Of a DNA stretch of 64,000 nucleotides, positions 46,967 through 58,311 are shown piece after piece. This stretch comes from Azolla caroliniana (Eukaryota > Polypodiophyta). The number at the start of each line of letters is the position of its first letter. Position 1 is the first letter of the stretch. The position numbers were made by a program, and so were the translations under genes. A model generated the notes under the pieces. The model did no database searches. It worked only from the letters and a program-made list of their open reading frames with translations, and was not told the origin of the DNA. Location: contig JBHGNT010000008.1 in the NCBI GenBank assembly GCA_043228905.1, positions 22,196,001 to 22,260,000 of the forward strand. Direction: 5' to 3'.

Positions 46967-49900
46967 ATGGCTCCATGGGGAGCGGACTCAGAGGTTCGTC
47001 CTGTGACAGCAGAAAACGCCATCTCCTTCATCTCAAAGAGTTGGCTTGATGTCCGTAAAAGTGCTGATGAAGATATCAAGAGAATGAGAGCAAGGGCGAA
47101 ATCATTCACCGATCTAGCCTATTCATTTGACAAAGAGCTTGAGAACCTCAGGAAAGCATCTCTTAATTTAGGCTCAGAAAGCAATGTTGTCCCTGGAAGC
47201 CTTGCCAGCACTGTGCGAAATGGTGGTGGTCTTTATACTGCCCTCAATAGCTCAAAATTTGAAGACTTGGAATTCTTTGTGAAGCCATTATCTCAGTTTC
47301 GGCGCACTCAATCCAATCCAAATCTGGCCAATCAACAAAAGCAGTTGACGGGACATATGGCAGGGTCTCAACCCAAGGCTGATTTATCTCTGTTGCAGCG
47401 AGCATTTATCCCTCGTGTTAATGATGAAGATTTTTATTTGAAAGGCTCTGATGGCATGAAAACACAACGAGCTGCTAAGAACCGAATCGTGCCCTATGGT
47501 AAGGATGGATTTAAAAGTGACAAGGGGTTCAAGGAGACAAAACCTCCTTCCGAAGAATGGGAGCCCTTGAGAAAGATGAAAGAGAGCTGGAGAGATTTAG
47601 AGTCAAGTGCAAGTAATAGTAAATCTCCATCTGAGTTTTTTGACAACCTAAAGAAGACCCAACTGTTCGAAAATGTGAAAAAGAATTTGGTATGGTTAAT
47701 CCATCTTATGCATTTATCCACTTCCAGCAACATGTATTGGAGATTGTTTATGTTTATTTATCCTGATGCTTGCAGAGACTATCGCCATCAACTTTTGAAG
47801 ATGGAAAGGTATGCACAGTTTTCCAAATCTTATTCATAGTTATGTTTCCATTAGAATTTTGGAAACCAACACTTTTGTGTTTAACAGACATGTTTAGTTT
47901 GTAAAATTAATTTTTTTTCCTTTGGTTTGTTAAGCCTCTTTTCTAAGACTTCTCTCTATTGTTTAGGATGTTGCACCCTTAGATGTGCCTGAACTTTTGG
48001 CGTATCTTGTACGGCAATCTGAACCGCTTCTGGATCAGTTTGGTGTGAAAAAAGGTATTTCATACATACATGCAGAAAGAATATGATATTCATGTCATCT
48101 GGAGCAATCAATGGGTTGAAACTGATATTGGTCAATCCATTATCCATTATCCATTACGTAATGCGTCCAGGTTGAGGGTACCAAAGTGCACAAAAAAAAA
48201 CCATAACATGAATGTAACATCATTATTAACTAAGGGGACACTGGTGGTGTTTTCTTTGGTTTTGCAGTCTGCTGTAACGATTGCTTCACTCTCTTGTCCA
48301 AACTATCCACTTGCCACGCTTTCATGCTTCTTTGTCTATGTGCAACAATCTCCATTTCTTTCCTCCTAGTTCTTCAGTTATGGGGTGATAGTTCATCCAC
48401 ACAGCCCTAGTGTTACAAAACTAGTACCAATGTGGCATTCCCAGTTGTTTTCCCACTGGTACCGCTTTCACCCCACTCTCTTCAGACACTTATCCATCTT
48501 GTCCTGCATAATGAAGCTCACCTCGTCTTCACTTGTATATCTATAGGATCTACCTGAAAGGTGCTTATCGCACATTCAATGAAGTTCAAACTTTTTAAAA
48601 AATTGAATGATTATCTATGTTACAGTTATTATGTTGACCTAATGTCATCATTTGATACTTGGTCTTTTTTTTACATGTTCCACATTTTGACCCTACAAAC
48701 TTTCATAAGCTAACTCTGAAACTCAATTTTCCACTGTACCCATTTCACCATTTTTGTTTGCTCCACAAATTGCTTGGAAGTTGAGGATCCTCTGCAGAAA
48801 CTGCAGAGGATTCGTTTTTTTACAGATCTCATTGGAGAGGGAAATTCTGTCAGTGTGATCTTGGGAAATGACCTTTTTGTCTTTTCCCAATCAAGATTCA
48901 TTTGCTATTTTAGCTATAATCGATTTGCTCTACAGGCTGTGCATCATGCTGTTCCAAGGATTCTGGAATCTCTATTTATGTTGCATGGTTATTGTGCACA
49001 CCTAGGTGTTGAAGAAAATAGAAGCTTTCTAATAGACAGATACCTCCTGTTCATAGTTGACCGTCCAATTTTTGTAGAGAGCCACAGCATGTGGGAGTAG
49101 GGTGATAATGGTTAGTAGCCGATGTGTACTAATGTGTACACTCATGCTCACTGTATATTACAGTTTCTTGTTCGATCTTATGAGTGTATATTAACTTTAT
49201 TCTTTACTGTTTTTTCTTCCATACACAGATGTTGCAGAAAAAGTATGTGATATGCTACAGAAATACAAATGTAAAGACCAGTTATGCTCCTTTAATTCTA
49301 CAGTAAATCTTGATAACCAGCTTGCAGCTAAAGACTCACCAAAGGCAGCCGATGAGTTAGATTTAAGGATATCTAGTGTAGTGCAGAGCACAGGCTATCA
49401 ATATAAGGGTGGATTATGGGGTGAACAGACATTAAAGGATGGAGAAGAACAGGGAGTTCGAAATGTGGCAATTGTAACAACAGCCAGCTTACCATGGATG
49501 ACAGGAACTGCGATAAATCCTCTTTTTCGTGCAGCATATCTAGCAAAGAACGGGAAACAGGCTGTAACCTTGCTCATTCCATGGTTGTGCAAGGATGACC
49601 AAGGTCTTCTATACCCAAACAATATGTGCTTTGATTCACCAGAGGAACAAGAAGCATATATTCGCAACTGGCTTGAGGCAAGAGTAGGATTCAAATCTAA
49701 TTTCAAGCTGGTTTTTTACCCTGGAAAGGTGCACTGCCAGCTGGAACTTTCCCATGCAATTTAAAAACGTTTACACTTGAATATTGTGTTGTTAAATTTA
49801 TTTTTTTCATGGCAGCATTTTGTGCAATGAATACTTCAAATCCATTGTACATCAACTTTTGTTATTTTTTGTGATTGTAGTTCTCTCAAGAAAAAAGAAG

Positions 49901-51221
49901 CATCCTAGTTGCTGGAGATATATCTCGTTTCATTCCTGACAAGGAAGCTGACATTGCAGTTCTAGAAGAGCCAGAGCATCTAAATTGGTACTATCATGGC
50001 AAACGTTGGACTGATAAGTTTCAATATGTTGTTGGCGTCGTGCATACAAACTACTTAGAGTATGTCAAACGGGAAAAAAATGGTGCCATCCAGGCCTTCT
50101 TGCTGGAGCATGTCAATAATTGGGTAACTAGGATATACTGCAACAAAGTGAGTTGGGAACACTGGTGATGAGTTTCTCTATGTAATAATGAATAATATCA
50201 TGGTTCCAATAATAATTGTGATGGAATGCTTGTAGGTTTTGAGGTTGTCTGCTGCTACTCAAGAACTTCCAAAATCAACTGTTTGTAATGTCCATGGAGT
50301 GAGTCCAAGATTTCTTGATATCGGTCAAAAATTCTCTGCACTGGAAGAACCTGGGATGGCCAATTTTTCCAAGGGTGCCTACTTTCTTGGAAAGATGGTG
50401 TGGGGAAAAGGTTATAGGGAATTGATTGACCTCTTAGGGAAGCATAAACTAGATTTGAATAATCTTAGCATGGACATCTATGGCAGTGGAGAGGACTCCA
50501 AAGAAGTAAGAGCAGAAGCAGAAAAGCTTGGTTTGAGTCTCAAGTTCCATCAGGGAAGAGATCATGCAGATTCATCACTCCATGAGTAAGTTCACATTCT
50601 TGTTTCAGCTTGAATCAACTAACTTACATGGATTTATAGATATTTTCTATTTGTATGTGTTCATTTGTGATGTGATCCTATTTTGGCAGATACAAGGTCT
50701 TTATTAATCCAAGCATTAGTGATGTTGTTTGCACCACTACGGCAGAAGCGCTTGCAATGGGGAAGATTGTTGTTTGTGCTGACCATCCTTCAAATGAGTT
50801 TTTCCGTCCTTTTCCTAACTGTCTCATGTACAAGACTTCAGAGGAATTTGTTGAAAAAGTAAATCAAGCAATGGAATCCAATCCATTACCCTTGTCAGCT
50901 GAACAACGGTATTTACTATCTTGGGAGGCAGCAACTGATCGTTTTATTGAGTATGCAGAGCTAGACCGGCCCTTCACAAAAGATAAAAGATCATTGCAAG
51001 GTGATTCTCAGAAGACAGATATGGTCTCATCTTTCTCGCTGCCAAACCTGTCAGATCTGGTTGATAATGGGGTTGCGTTTGCACACTACTGTGCATCGGG
51101 AAATGAAGCTGCAAGGCTGATTTCAGGTGCATTACCAGGCACAATGAATTATAGTTCTCAACACAGTAAAGATCTCCATCTTCTGCCTCCTGTAGTTGAG
51201 AATCCAGTTTATGGGTGGTAG
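46967..51221 (+). CDS. DGD1: Digalactosyldiacylglycerol synthase 1
   Basis: It moves galactose from UDP-galactose to MGDG to make DGDG at the outer chloroplast envelope. Exons are 46967-47689, 47776-47808, 47967-48054, 49229-49728, 49881-50147, 50236-50585 and 50690-51221. All phases agree; 830 residues, close to the usual about 800. The DGD1-specific N-terminal extension covers about residues 1-290 ([33 protein letters not shown]). The glycosyltransferase family 4 part begins near residue 360 with [19 protein letters not shown]. It continues with [33 protein letters not shown] and [20 protein letters not shown], the Glu-rich donor-sugar loop. The end NPVYGW matches the family. The frame is intact, with a probable leader intron upstream. 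Confidence 0.96.
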
Positions 51222-51335
51222 TTTAGGGTATTTTTTATGTACTGCAAGCTATACAAGTAAGTCCTCTACTCTAGAGTTATATGATGTCATCTCTTGAGAA
51301 ATATTCGTCAAGTTGTGAAGAGATCCGAATATTAG

Positions 51336-51545
51336 TAAGGTATGTTCATGAATGCTAAATTTTAACGACAAGGCAGGGAAATGCCTTATAGTTTGGGTGG
51401 TTCTTATGCTCCAAGCAGCATTCTTTTTCTATTGTATACATAAGGTATGTTCATGAATGCCAAATTTTAACGACAAGGCAGGGAAGTGCCTAATATTTAG
51501 GGTGGTTCTTATGCTCCAAGCAGCATTCTTTTTCTATTGTACACA
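51336..51545. repeat. Tandem duplication of about 105 bases in the DGD1 3' flank
   Basis: Copies 51336-51440 and 51441-51545 both begin TAAGGTATGTTCATGAATG and include CCAAGCAGCATTCTTTTTC. They differ at only a few bases, so the duplication is fairly recent. It may lie in the 3' UTR. Confidence 0.85.
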
Positions 51546-53929
51546 TGGCCGCATATTTCAACTAATTAATCAATCTATAAATTGTGTATTGTAAGGATGT
51601 TCCACAAAACAAATCCTGTATGATAGAGCTGCATGATATCTGTGTAAGTAGGTTGGAAAGGTACCCTGCCACATCTCTAGTAATCATAAAAATAATCTTC
51701 AATTCATGGCATTGACTCAATTTCTATTTATATGGAACTGCCTTTTCATATAACATAATAACATATCCAAGAGCAGGTGTGTAGACACACTTCTTTGGAT
51801 TCAAGGCCATAATTACACACTTGATATTGAACATAGTTAAAATTACAAGTTTGAGCTAAACATGCACATGATCATGCTTTATGCTAAAAAAACGAAGGAA
51901 GAGCACATGATAGAGGCTAGGGTATTTTATCATTTCTTCTTAATTTGAGCAAAAGCATCAATGAAGTAAAAGCTTTGCAATTCTAATAGCACTGAACATC
52001 ATGATCGAAGTATCAAAGGGCAAGCTCCTTGGGAATGTACAAGCTACACTTATAACTGGCTAATTTAAAGCCAACAATGCACACAAGCGTGATCGCCCCT
52101 CTTCTTAACCTTAAACCTTTTCATTAACATTTTTGAGGTTTCCTTTTTTGCATCATGATAGAAAAAATTTGAAAGAAGGGAGAGAGATTAAGGGTTTTCG
52201 GTAGGTAGATTTTGTTAAGTACCTATTGTATGTAGCACGAACCATTAAGATATCAGCATCCATGTGGGTACTGAACTAAGTGCAAGACTAAGAAAAAGGG
52301 GGATAGAACAAATGTCTCTAGATCTTTAGGTCAAATGGCCACCCCAATGGGAAAGGCGTGAAACCCTTAGTAAAAAGGCTATAACTTCACTTTTTGTGGC
52401 TCTTTAACTTCTTACTCAAGCCTTAGTCTTTATCTTAGAACTTGCAAGTTTGCGACCCCAAAACAAAAAATAAAAGATAAAATAGGGAACAACTTAGGTT
52501 AAAAAAGAAACTCATCAACCTTTAAACCATACACAAACCAAAAAGCGATAAACCTATAAACTGACAAACCGTAGAATTGAAACCAAACTAAACCAACCTG
52601 TATATTTATTTTTGTAATTGATAAACCGTGAAGCCTTGGTTTAACAATTCAGTTTGGTTTGAGCCAAAATCGGACCAATAGCAATTGATAGGGTTGCAAC
52701 TTCAAGTAAGAAGTCTGGAAGATGGATATTGTATCATGTGGTTTTCTTGTTGGTGTCCATGCCAACCACACACTTAGGCTTGGTCATGTTTGTTGTAGAG
52801 TTTGATGGTGTTGAGTTTACTTGGTTTTCATAACAGACTCTATTACATGTCTTTATGGTGGATTCAAGGTCTTCATGAGATTTTCTATGCAATTGCCTTT
52901 CCTCCTCTTGTGTTCCAGTTGAGCCGACTTCTTTGGCCATGCTTATGTCTATATGTGGTTGTTTCAAAGTTTTCCTTTGTAGTTCGCTTCCAATATTGGA
53001 TATTTCTTTTTAAATTGTGGTTATTGTGAGTTTAAAAGTGTCAAATGAGGTTGAGTCGATTTCTTTGGCTAATGTTTATGTCTATATGTGGTTGTTTCAA
53101 AGTTTTCCTTTGGAGTTCGCTTCCAATATTGGATATTTCTTTTTCCATTGTGGTTATTGTGAGTTGAAAAGTGTCAAATAAGGTTCCCTTTGTGTCGCTT
53201 ATGTGTATCTTAGGGAACTTAACTATAGATTGGTGGAGTTATGCCTCTTGTTGATGTTGGTAGCCTTGAGTCCGAATCAACGTATACCCTTTTAATGGCG
53301 GATCAGGTGAAGGTGGTTGTCAAGCACCTTCGAGCTACTAGCTTCTTAGCACTTAATCTCTCTCCCTCTCTCCTTGCTTTACTCTCTCTTACACAAAGAA
53401 GATATATTATCATTGACACCACTTCTTAATACAAAGAGGTTTATCACCATACAAGAGGATATTAGGGTTTGACTTACTTAGCTCTTAACCCCAACCTCGC
53501 TTAACTCTAATGAGGGATTAAGGAGATTGAAGAGGAGCTCTTAGTGTACTAATAGAAAAGGAGACACCTTAAGAATCAAGAAGAGCTTTCAAAGTCAAGC
53601 CATTTATAGCTTTTTACGAGGCGAGTGTCTCCCATTGGCCTACATTGTTTCCTCTTTGGTTTGTTATATCTCCCCTTTTTCCTAAGGTTGGTTGAGCTCG
53701 GTGTCTCTTGTTGGCGTCACAATCTCCACAACCGGTGTGCCAAGTGCTAGATACTTATTACCCTCTTAAGGATGAGGTCTCTAATCTTCCAACCTAGCCA
53801 CAAAGCAAAGACTCTTCATAAAATTAATAGATTGATTAGATACAACTTTACTTGAATGAGGGAGGTATATCACGTGTGATTTTACTCCAAGGGGTCTCTA
53901 ACAAACCGCCCTTTGATGCAATGATTTTC
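51546..53929. other. Intergenic with a tandem repeat, no gene recognised
   Basis: A tandem repeat of about 132 bases lies at 52919-53050 and 53051-53183; both copies contain GTCTATATGTGGTTGTTTCA and TTCGCTTCCAATATTGGATA. Elsewhere the sequence is AT-rich. The right part (about 53240-53900) may be the flank or LTR side of the copia remnant that follows, but I could not define LTR ends. Confidence 0.55.
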
Positions 53930-54690
53930 TAGCTTTGACCTATTTTTCGTGTGGATATAGGTATACACCATTGCTCCAAAGACTTTGAGATGTGACACAT
54001 TAGTAGATTGGTCATACCATGTGAATGGTATAACTACTCAGAGTGCTCAATGAGGGGTCCTATTTTGCAAGTAATATGTTGTTAGCCATTGCATCTTTCC
54101 CAAAATCAATGGTGCATTTTTATTGTTACTAGCATGCTTCTAACACATTAAAGAGTGTCTATTTTCTCTTGTTAACCCCATTTTGTTGAGAGACGTATGG
54201 CGTTGATTTTATGAAGGATTCCATGTTGTTGGCAAAGCGTTTCCCGATATTCTGAGTTAAACTCCTCTCTATTATCACTATGGATGACTTTGATTGTATG
54301 CTTTTTTTGGTTTTCTACTAGATTTTTAAATGCACTAAACGCTAAAAATGCTTGCCCCTTATGCTTAAAATTTTTGACTATTGTGAATGTTGTAGTGTTG
54401 TGTCTATGAATGTGATGAAGTATTTCGCCCGAGACATGAATGGAATAGAAACTAGACCACCTAGATAAGAATGTACTAGTTGTAGTAGCTGACTAGAGTT
54501 TGTGTAACTTGAGGAGAATGATTTACGTGACATTTTTGTAGAGAGACAACTTTCACATATATTAATGTTTTTGAAACTTAGTTGGTAGACCTCTTACAGA
54601 TTTTAGTTTTTGACATTCTTGAATATGTGTGTATGCAAGCTTGCAATGCCAAACATGTGGAAAAAATATTCTCCATTATGATTGTAACAT
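53930..54690 (-). mobile_element. Degenerate copia integrase region
   Basis: The minus strand reads, over frame breaks, GLPTKFQ and a CESC-like zinc segment with MSRKSFSSSYTNSSQ (pre-integrase). It continues with AKYFITFIDT, HLKNLVENQKKHTIKVIHSD, EEFNSEYRE, the PYVSQQNGV-type core motif, a decayed helix after it, and VTSQSLWSNG-type remnants of the SHLKVFGC region. Stop codons and shifts are frequent. It differs from the element at 1-2241 and runs in the opposite direction. Confidence 0.85.
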
Positions 54691-54990
54691 ACCTTACTTG
54701 ATAAAGTTTCTATTTGTCTTGCTATCATAGAATATATGTGACCTTGCTCGAGACATACTATTTTAAAGTATTCTACACGTATTCTAAGTATTTTACATAA
54801 AACGTTAGAATGCTTAGCATATGTATTCTACTTGTATTGTATGCTAAGTATTCTACAACAATGCTCTCCATGATATTGAGCAACTTTCAATTGCACGTCC
54901 ATTAAAAAACATCATAATCTATAAATATATGTGTATGTGAAATCATTATCCTCTAGGGGGGAAGATGGAGAGAAAGCATTATATATTCCA

Positions 54991-55755
54991 TCATAAAGAT
55001 TTTACAGAGAGGAGGCGCTCAACATACTTCCCGACGATATCAACCTCAAGATTCACTTTGCTGCCGATTGATTTAGTTGGCACCACGATATGTTGTTGGG
55101 TGTAAGCAACAAGCATAAAATTAAATGCAGCCTCATCATCAAAGACATTGACCACTGTGAGGCTGGTTCCATCCACGGCAATATACCCCTTCGGAACAAC
55201 ATACTTAAGGATGTCAGGGGAGGTTTTGACCTTTACCCAAAGCGAATCTTGTTCCCTGACCATGGAGACTATGGTCCCAGTGCCGTCCACGTGTCCTTGG
55301 ACAAAATGCCCACCCATCCGGGAGATGGGTTGCATTGACCTCTCCAGGTTCACTCTTGATCCAGCAGTGGCCTCACCCAATGAGGTTTTCCGCAGTGTCT
55401 CCGGTGCAAGTCCAACGGAGAACGAGGAAGAATTAAAACGAGTCACGGTCAAGCATGTCCCGTTCACTGCGATGCTGTCACCCAGCTTCAACCCTTCCAG
55501 AGCTATAGAAGCTTGAATGGTCATCTCAAAGCCTTCTTCGGTTGGCCCTATCTCTATAACTTTCCCCATCTCTTCTACTATCCCTGTGAAGATCGATCTT
55601 ATCGATTTATATGATGATGATAATGACACGGTCTTCATTTTAGGGGTCTTAGGGATTCTGAGAGAGATCCTAGAAGAAAAAGGGAGCTTCTGATTGTTAA
55701 CTGAGACAGAGGCTTGGTGGCATGGGAATGGGCTCCGCAAGAAAGAAGTAGCCAT
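54991..55755 (-). CDS. Riboflavin synthase, chloroplast
   Basis: It makes riboflavin from two molecules of 6,7-dimethyl-8-ribityllumazine, the last step of the pathway. The protein has 254 residues in one coding exon. A Ser/Arg/Lys-rich transit peptide (about 1-53) precedes two lumazine-binding repeats. The first starts SIFTGIVEEMG (54-64) with NGTCLTV (98-104) and RMGGHFVQGHVDGTG (146-160); the second has VDGTSLTVV and ends VDIVGKYVERLL. Met at 55755 is chosen because it starts the transit peptide and follows an acceptor TTTTTACAG at 55793. The longer open frame upstream is intron. The leader exon and its start region are copied from the VDAC gene: see findings. Confidence 0.95.
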   Translation of the reverse strand: MATSFLRSPFPCHQASVSVNNQKLPFSSRISLRIPKTPKMKTVSLSSSYKSIRSIFTGIVEEMGKVIEIGPTEEGFEMTIQASIALEGLKLGDSIAVNGTCLTVTRFNSSSFSVGLAPETLRKTSLGEATAGSRVNLERSMQPISRMGGHFVQGHVDGTGTIVSMVREQDSLWVKVKTSPDILKYVVPKGYIAVDGTSLTVVNVFDDEAAFNFMLVAYTQQHIVVPTKSIGSKVNLEVDIVGKYVERLLSVKSL

Positions 55756-57078
55756 GTCAGAAAACAGGCCTAGTTCCACCTTGCCAAACCTGTAAAAAAT
55801 GGGAATACATTGAATTTGGAAGAAATCACTGAAATGTATAATAAAGATTAGAAAGAAATGACAATATGTGAGAGACACGGCAAGCAAATGTCAATATGCA
55901 CAGTAACCTTAATCTATCAGTCAATTATCAAGGTGCTGCAGAAAAAGGTTTTCATGTTCACTAATGTTGGCCAGATTTTTTAACCTGTGTGCTGAAGATA
56001 TTCATAAGGGGGGCATAACCAGACCGAATTTTTAATTTTTTTGTTAGAATATATATGTAGTAAACATGTGGATTCCTACAGAACCCACACAAAATAGACA
56101 TAATAATTAATCTAAATATGGATTAATGGGGCGTCACCATGATTGTTGTGAAGGTGGAAGAGCCAATGACAAATACTCAAGACAGAAAGATGGTGCCTAG
56201 TGACATACTACAAATTGCATACTTGCAAAGCATGTTACTAATGCTCAGTATGTCATTATGTAGTAAGAACAAATGGCGAATGGCCTGAAAGGCAATTTTG
56301 CTAACCCTCCAAAGAGAAGAGAATGAGATTTCAATGCTATGGATTATATATTGGTGTTCCACAGATCACCTTGGTATTCACTCAAAACAATCATGACCGA
56401 ATTTTGTGTTGGGGATATTTCTATTTTTGAAAATGGATAAAACAAAACAAAATATTAACATGAAAAACTAGACACGCCCATCGTATTTTTTGTTCATTTC
56501 ACAAATAAATAATTCGCCAGAAGATTTGGTGGGTGTGTGACTTTCCATTCAATGAATGGGCTTTGCCATATAATGTGGCAGCGTGAAGCAATTTTTTTGA
56601 GGTCACTGGTGATCACATCCTTCTTCAATCAGACACCTATGAAACAGCCGCATGAGGCTCCCCATACATCATGAAGAACATCAACCAGATAATTTGATGA
56701 CCTGTCTAGGATCACTCAAACATGAAATCCAAAGAAATGTCTTGACGAGCATGATTATCGGAGTGTATGATATGTCTGCAGGTGTCCTTTCAGAAAAGTG
56801 TATCCTAGGCCAAGAATGATATGATGAGCGTAAGATCCTAATTATACCAAAGGATTGATCTTACGAGAAACGAACGAGAAGGAAAACAGTTGAGACGTAC
56901 CTGAGAAGGAGGCGGCGAGGAGAACAAAGAGCTTCCGCTTCCGCGGCTTCTTCTTCTTCTTCTTCGTCGTCGTCTTCGTCGATGAGAAGGGGAAGGAGAA
57001 AAGAAGGTAGAGATACCCTACTCTGCGTAATACCAAATGGACGGTCTCAGGTTTCACACCTGCGCGCCCATTTCAGAC
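55756..57078 (-). promoter_or_regulatory. Riboflavin synthase leader: VDAC-derived exon and intron
   Basis: On the minus strand 57078-56864 matches VDAC 31322-31572 almost base for base, including GGGCGCGCAGGTGTGAAACC and a GAA run, with a donor CTCAG/GTACGT at 56901/56900. The intron (56900-55793) is about 1.1 kb, close to the VDAC leader intron (31536-32713). The acceptor region and the next about 36 bases again match VDAC. A palindrome (CGTAAGATC..GATCTTACG) lies at about 56829-56865, right where the near-identity ends. Confidence 0.75.
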
Positions 57079-58210
57079 ATCGAGATATGTATGTACATAA
57101 TAGATACATAGATGCCCACCACATCAACTCCACACACCTAATGACTTAATTGGCCAAACCGTTGGGAAAAAGAGTTAGTTGGGGCAACAAATATTTATAT
57201 CCATATCTCAGTTTCGCATTGTAGAGAGATATGTATATAGACGCGGGCGATGAGTTGTTTGCATAGCAAGGTCGACGAATAACGAAGCAGAACTTTTAAA
57301 ATACCTAGAAGTCCAAAGTTTTTGTTAAAGAAGATGGGTAAATGTCTATTGGTTGGCGCTAAAAATGTTTGTTTTCATCGTCACTGAACCTTGGAAAAAA
57401 ATAACTCCGAGCTTGACAGTTCCAGAAAGATATAATCTTGGTTTATCAAGATTTTTGGGCTTTTTCCCATTGAAGAAGCAATTGCTTCTATGACTCAGTA
57501 AAAAAAATTGCCCTAAAGATTTCTATTTTTCATAAATAAAGAACGAAGTAATTGGACGAAAAAAAAACAATGTTCCATAAGTGTATCTTAGTTGGGACTG
57601 GACATTCACTCTCTCTTTTTTATTGTAATTAGCTTACCCTAGTGGCAAGTCATTTACACTATTTAGCACTACATCTTGGGTTTGAAACCCAATTTTCTCA
57701 CTTATCTATTACTCCATAGATATCTCTTATTTCACTAGATGCCACTATGGAATGTATGGGTTGAACCCATGATCACTTGGTCTCCATTGGTTGTTCTCTC
57801 TCTCTCTCGTCTGAGTATCACACTTTGATACAATGCTCCGCCTTTGATTATATTCGACCATGCTTTTCACATCTCTTCGACCGAGCCCGATCTTTGCATG
57901 AATTCCTCTCACAACCACAATGTGCACTACTCACTACTCATTCATTGGTAAAGTTCTTGAACATCGAGAGTCACTACTCACTTTCACATGTATCACGTGA
58001 AATGTAATATTTATGGTGTCATAGGTCATATTTGACCTCCGAAGACGATAATATAATCTATCTATCTATTTATCTATCTCTCTGTCTCCCTTCAACATAC
58101 ATGTGTGTGTGTGAACATATATTCATTTGGAGAAAGGGTTATCAACATTGCACTTAACAAACTTTTTTGGACTCCTTGCAACAATGTGCATGCACTTGTT
58201 ATACATACAT
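57079..58210. other. Intergenic before the assembly gap
   Basis: AT-rich. The segment at about 57625-57690 has TAGCTTACCCTAGTGG and, about 45 bases later, GGGTTTGAAACCC. These resemble tRNA-type A and B boxes, so a tRNA-derived SINE remnant is possible but weakly supported. CT runs and TCTA repeats lie at about 57797-57810 and 58057-58078. No gene recognised. Confidence 0.4.
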
Positions 58211-58310
58211 NNNNNNNNNNNNNNNNNNNNNNNNNNNNNNNNNNNNNNNNNNNNNNNNNNNNNNNNNNNNNNNNNNNNNNNNNNNNNNNNNNNNNNNNNN
58301 NNNNNNNNNN
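58211..58310. other. Assembly gap (100 N)
   Basis: Exactly 100 N, the usual placeholder for a gap of unknown length. It hides the start of the bHLH gene that follows. Confidence 0.98.
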
Positions 58311-58311
58311 A

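Noticed and set aside
55756-55887. Longer riboflavin synthase start at 55887
   Set aside because: The extra 44 codons are intron sequence up to the acceptor at 55793 and then the VDAC-derived leader.
58105-58310. Open frame reading through the N run into the bHLH gene
   Set aside because: It exists only because N codons count as open. The part before the gap does not look coding.
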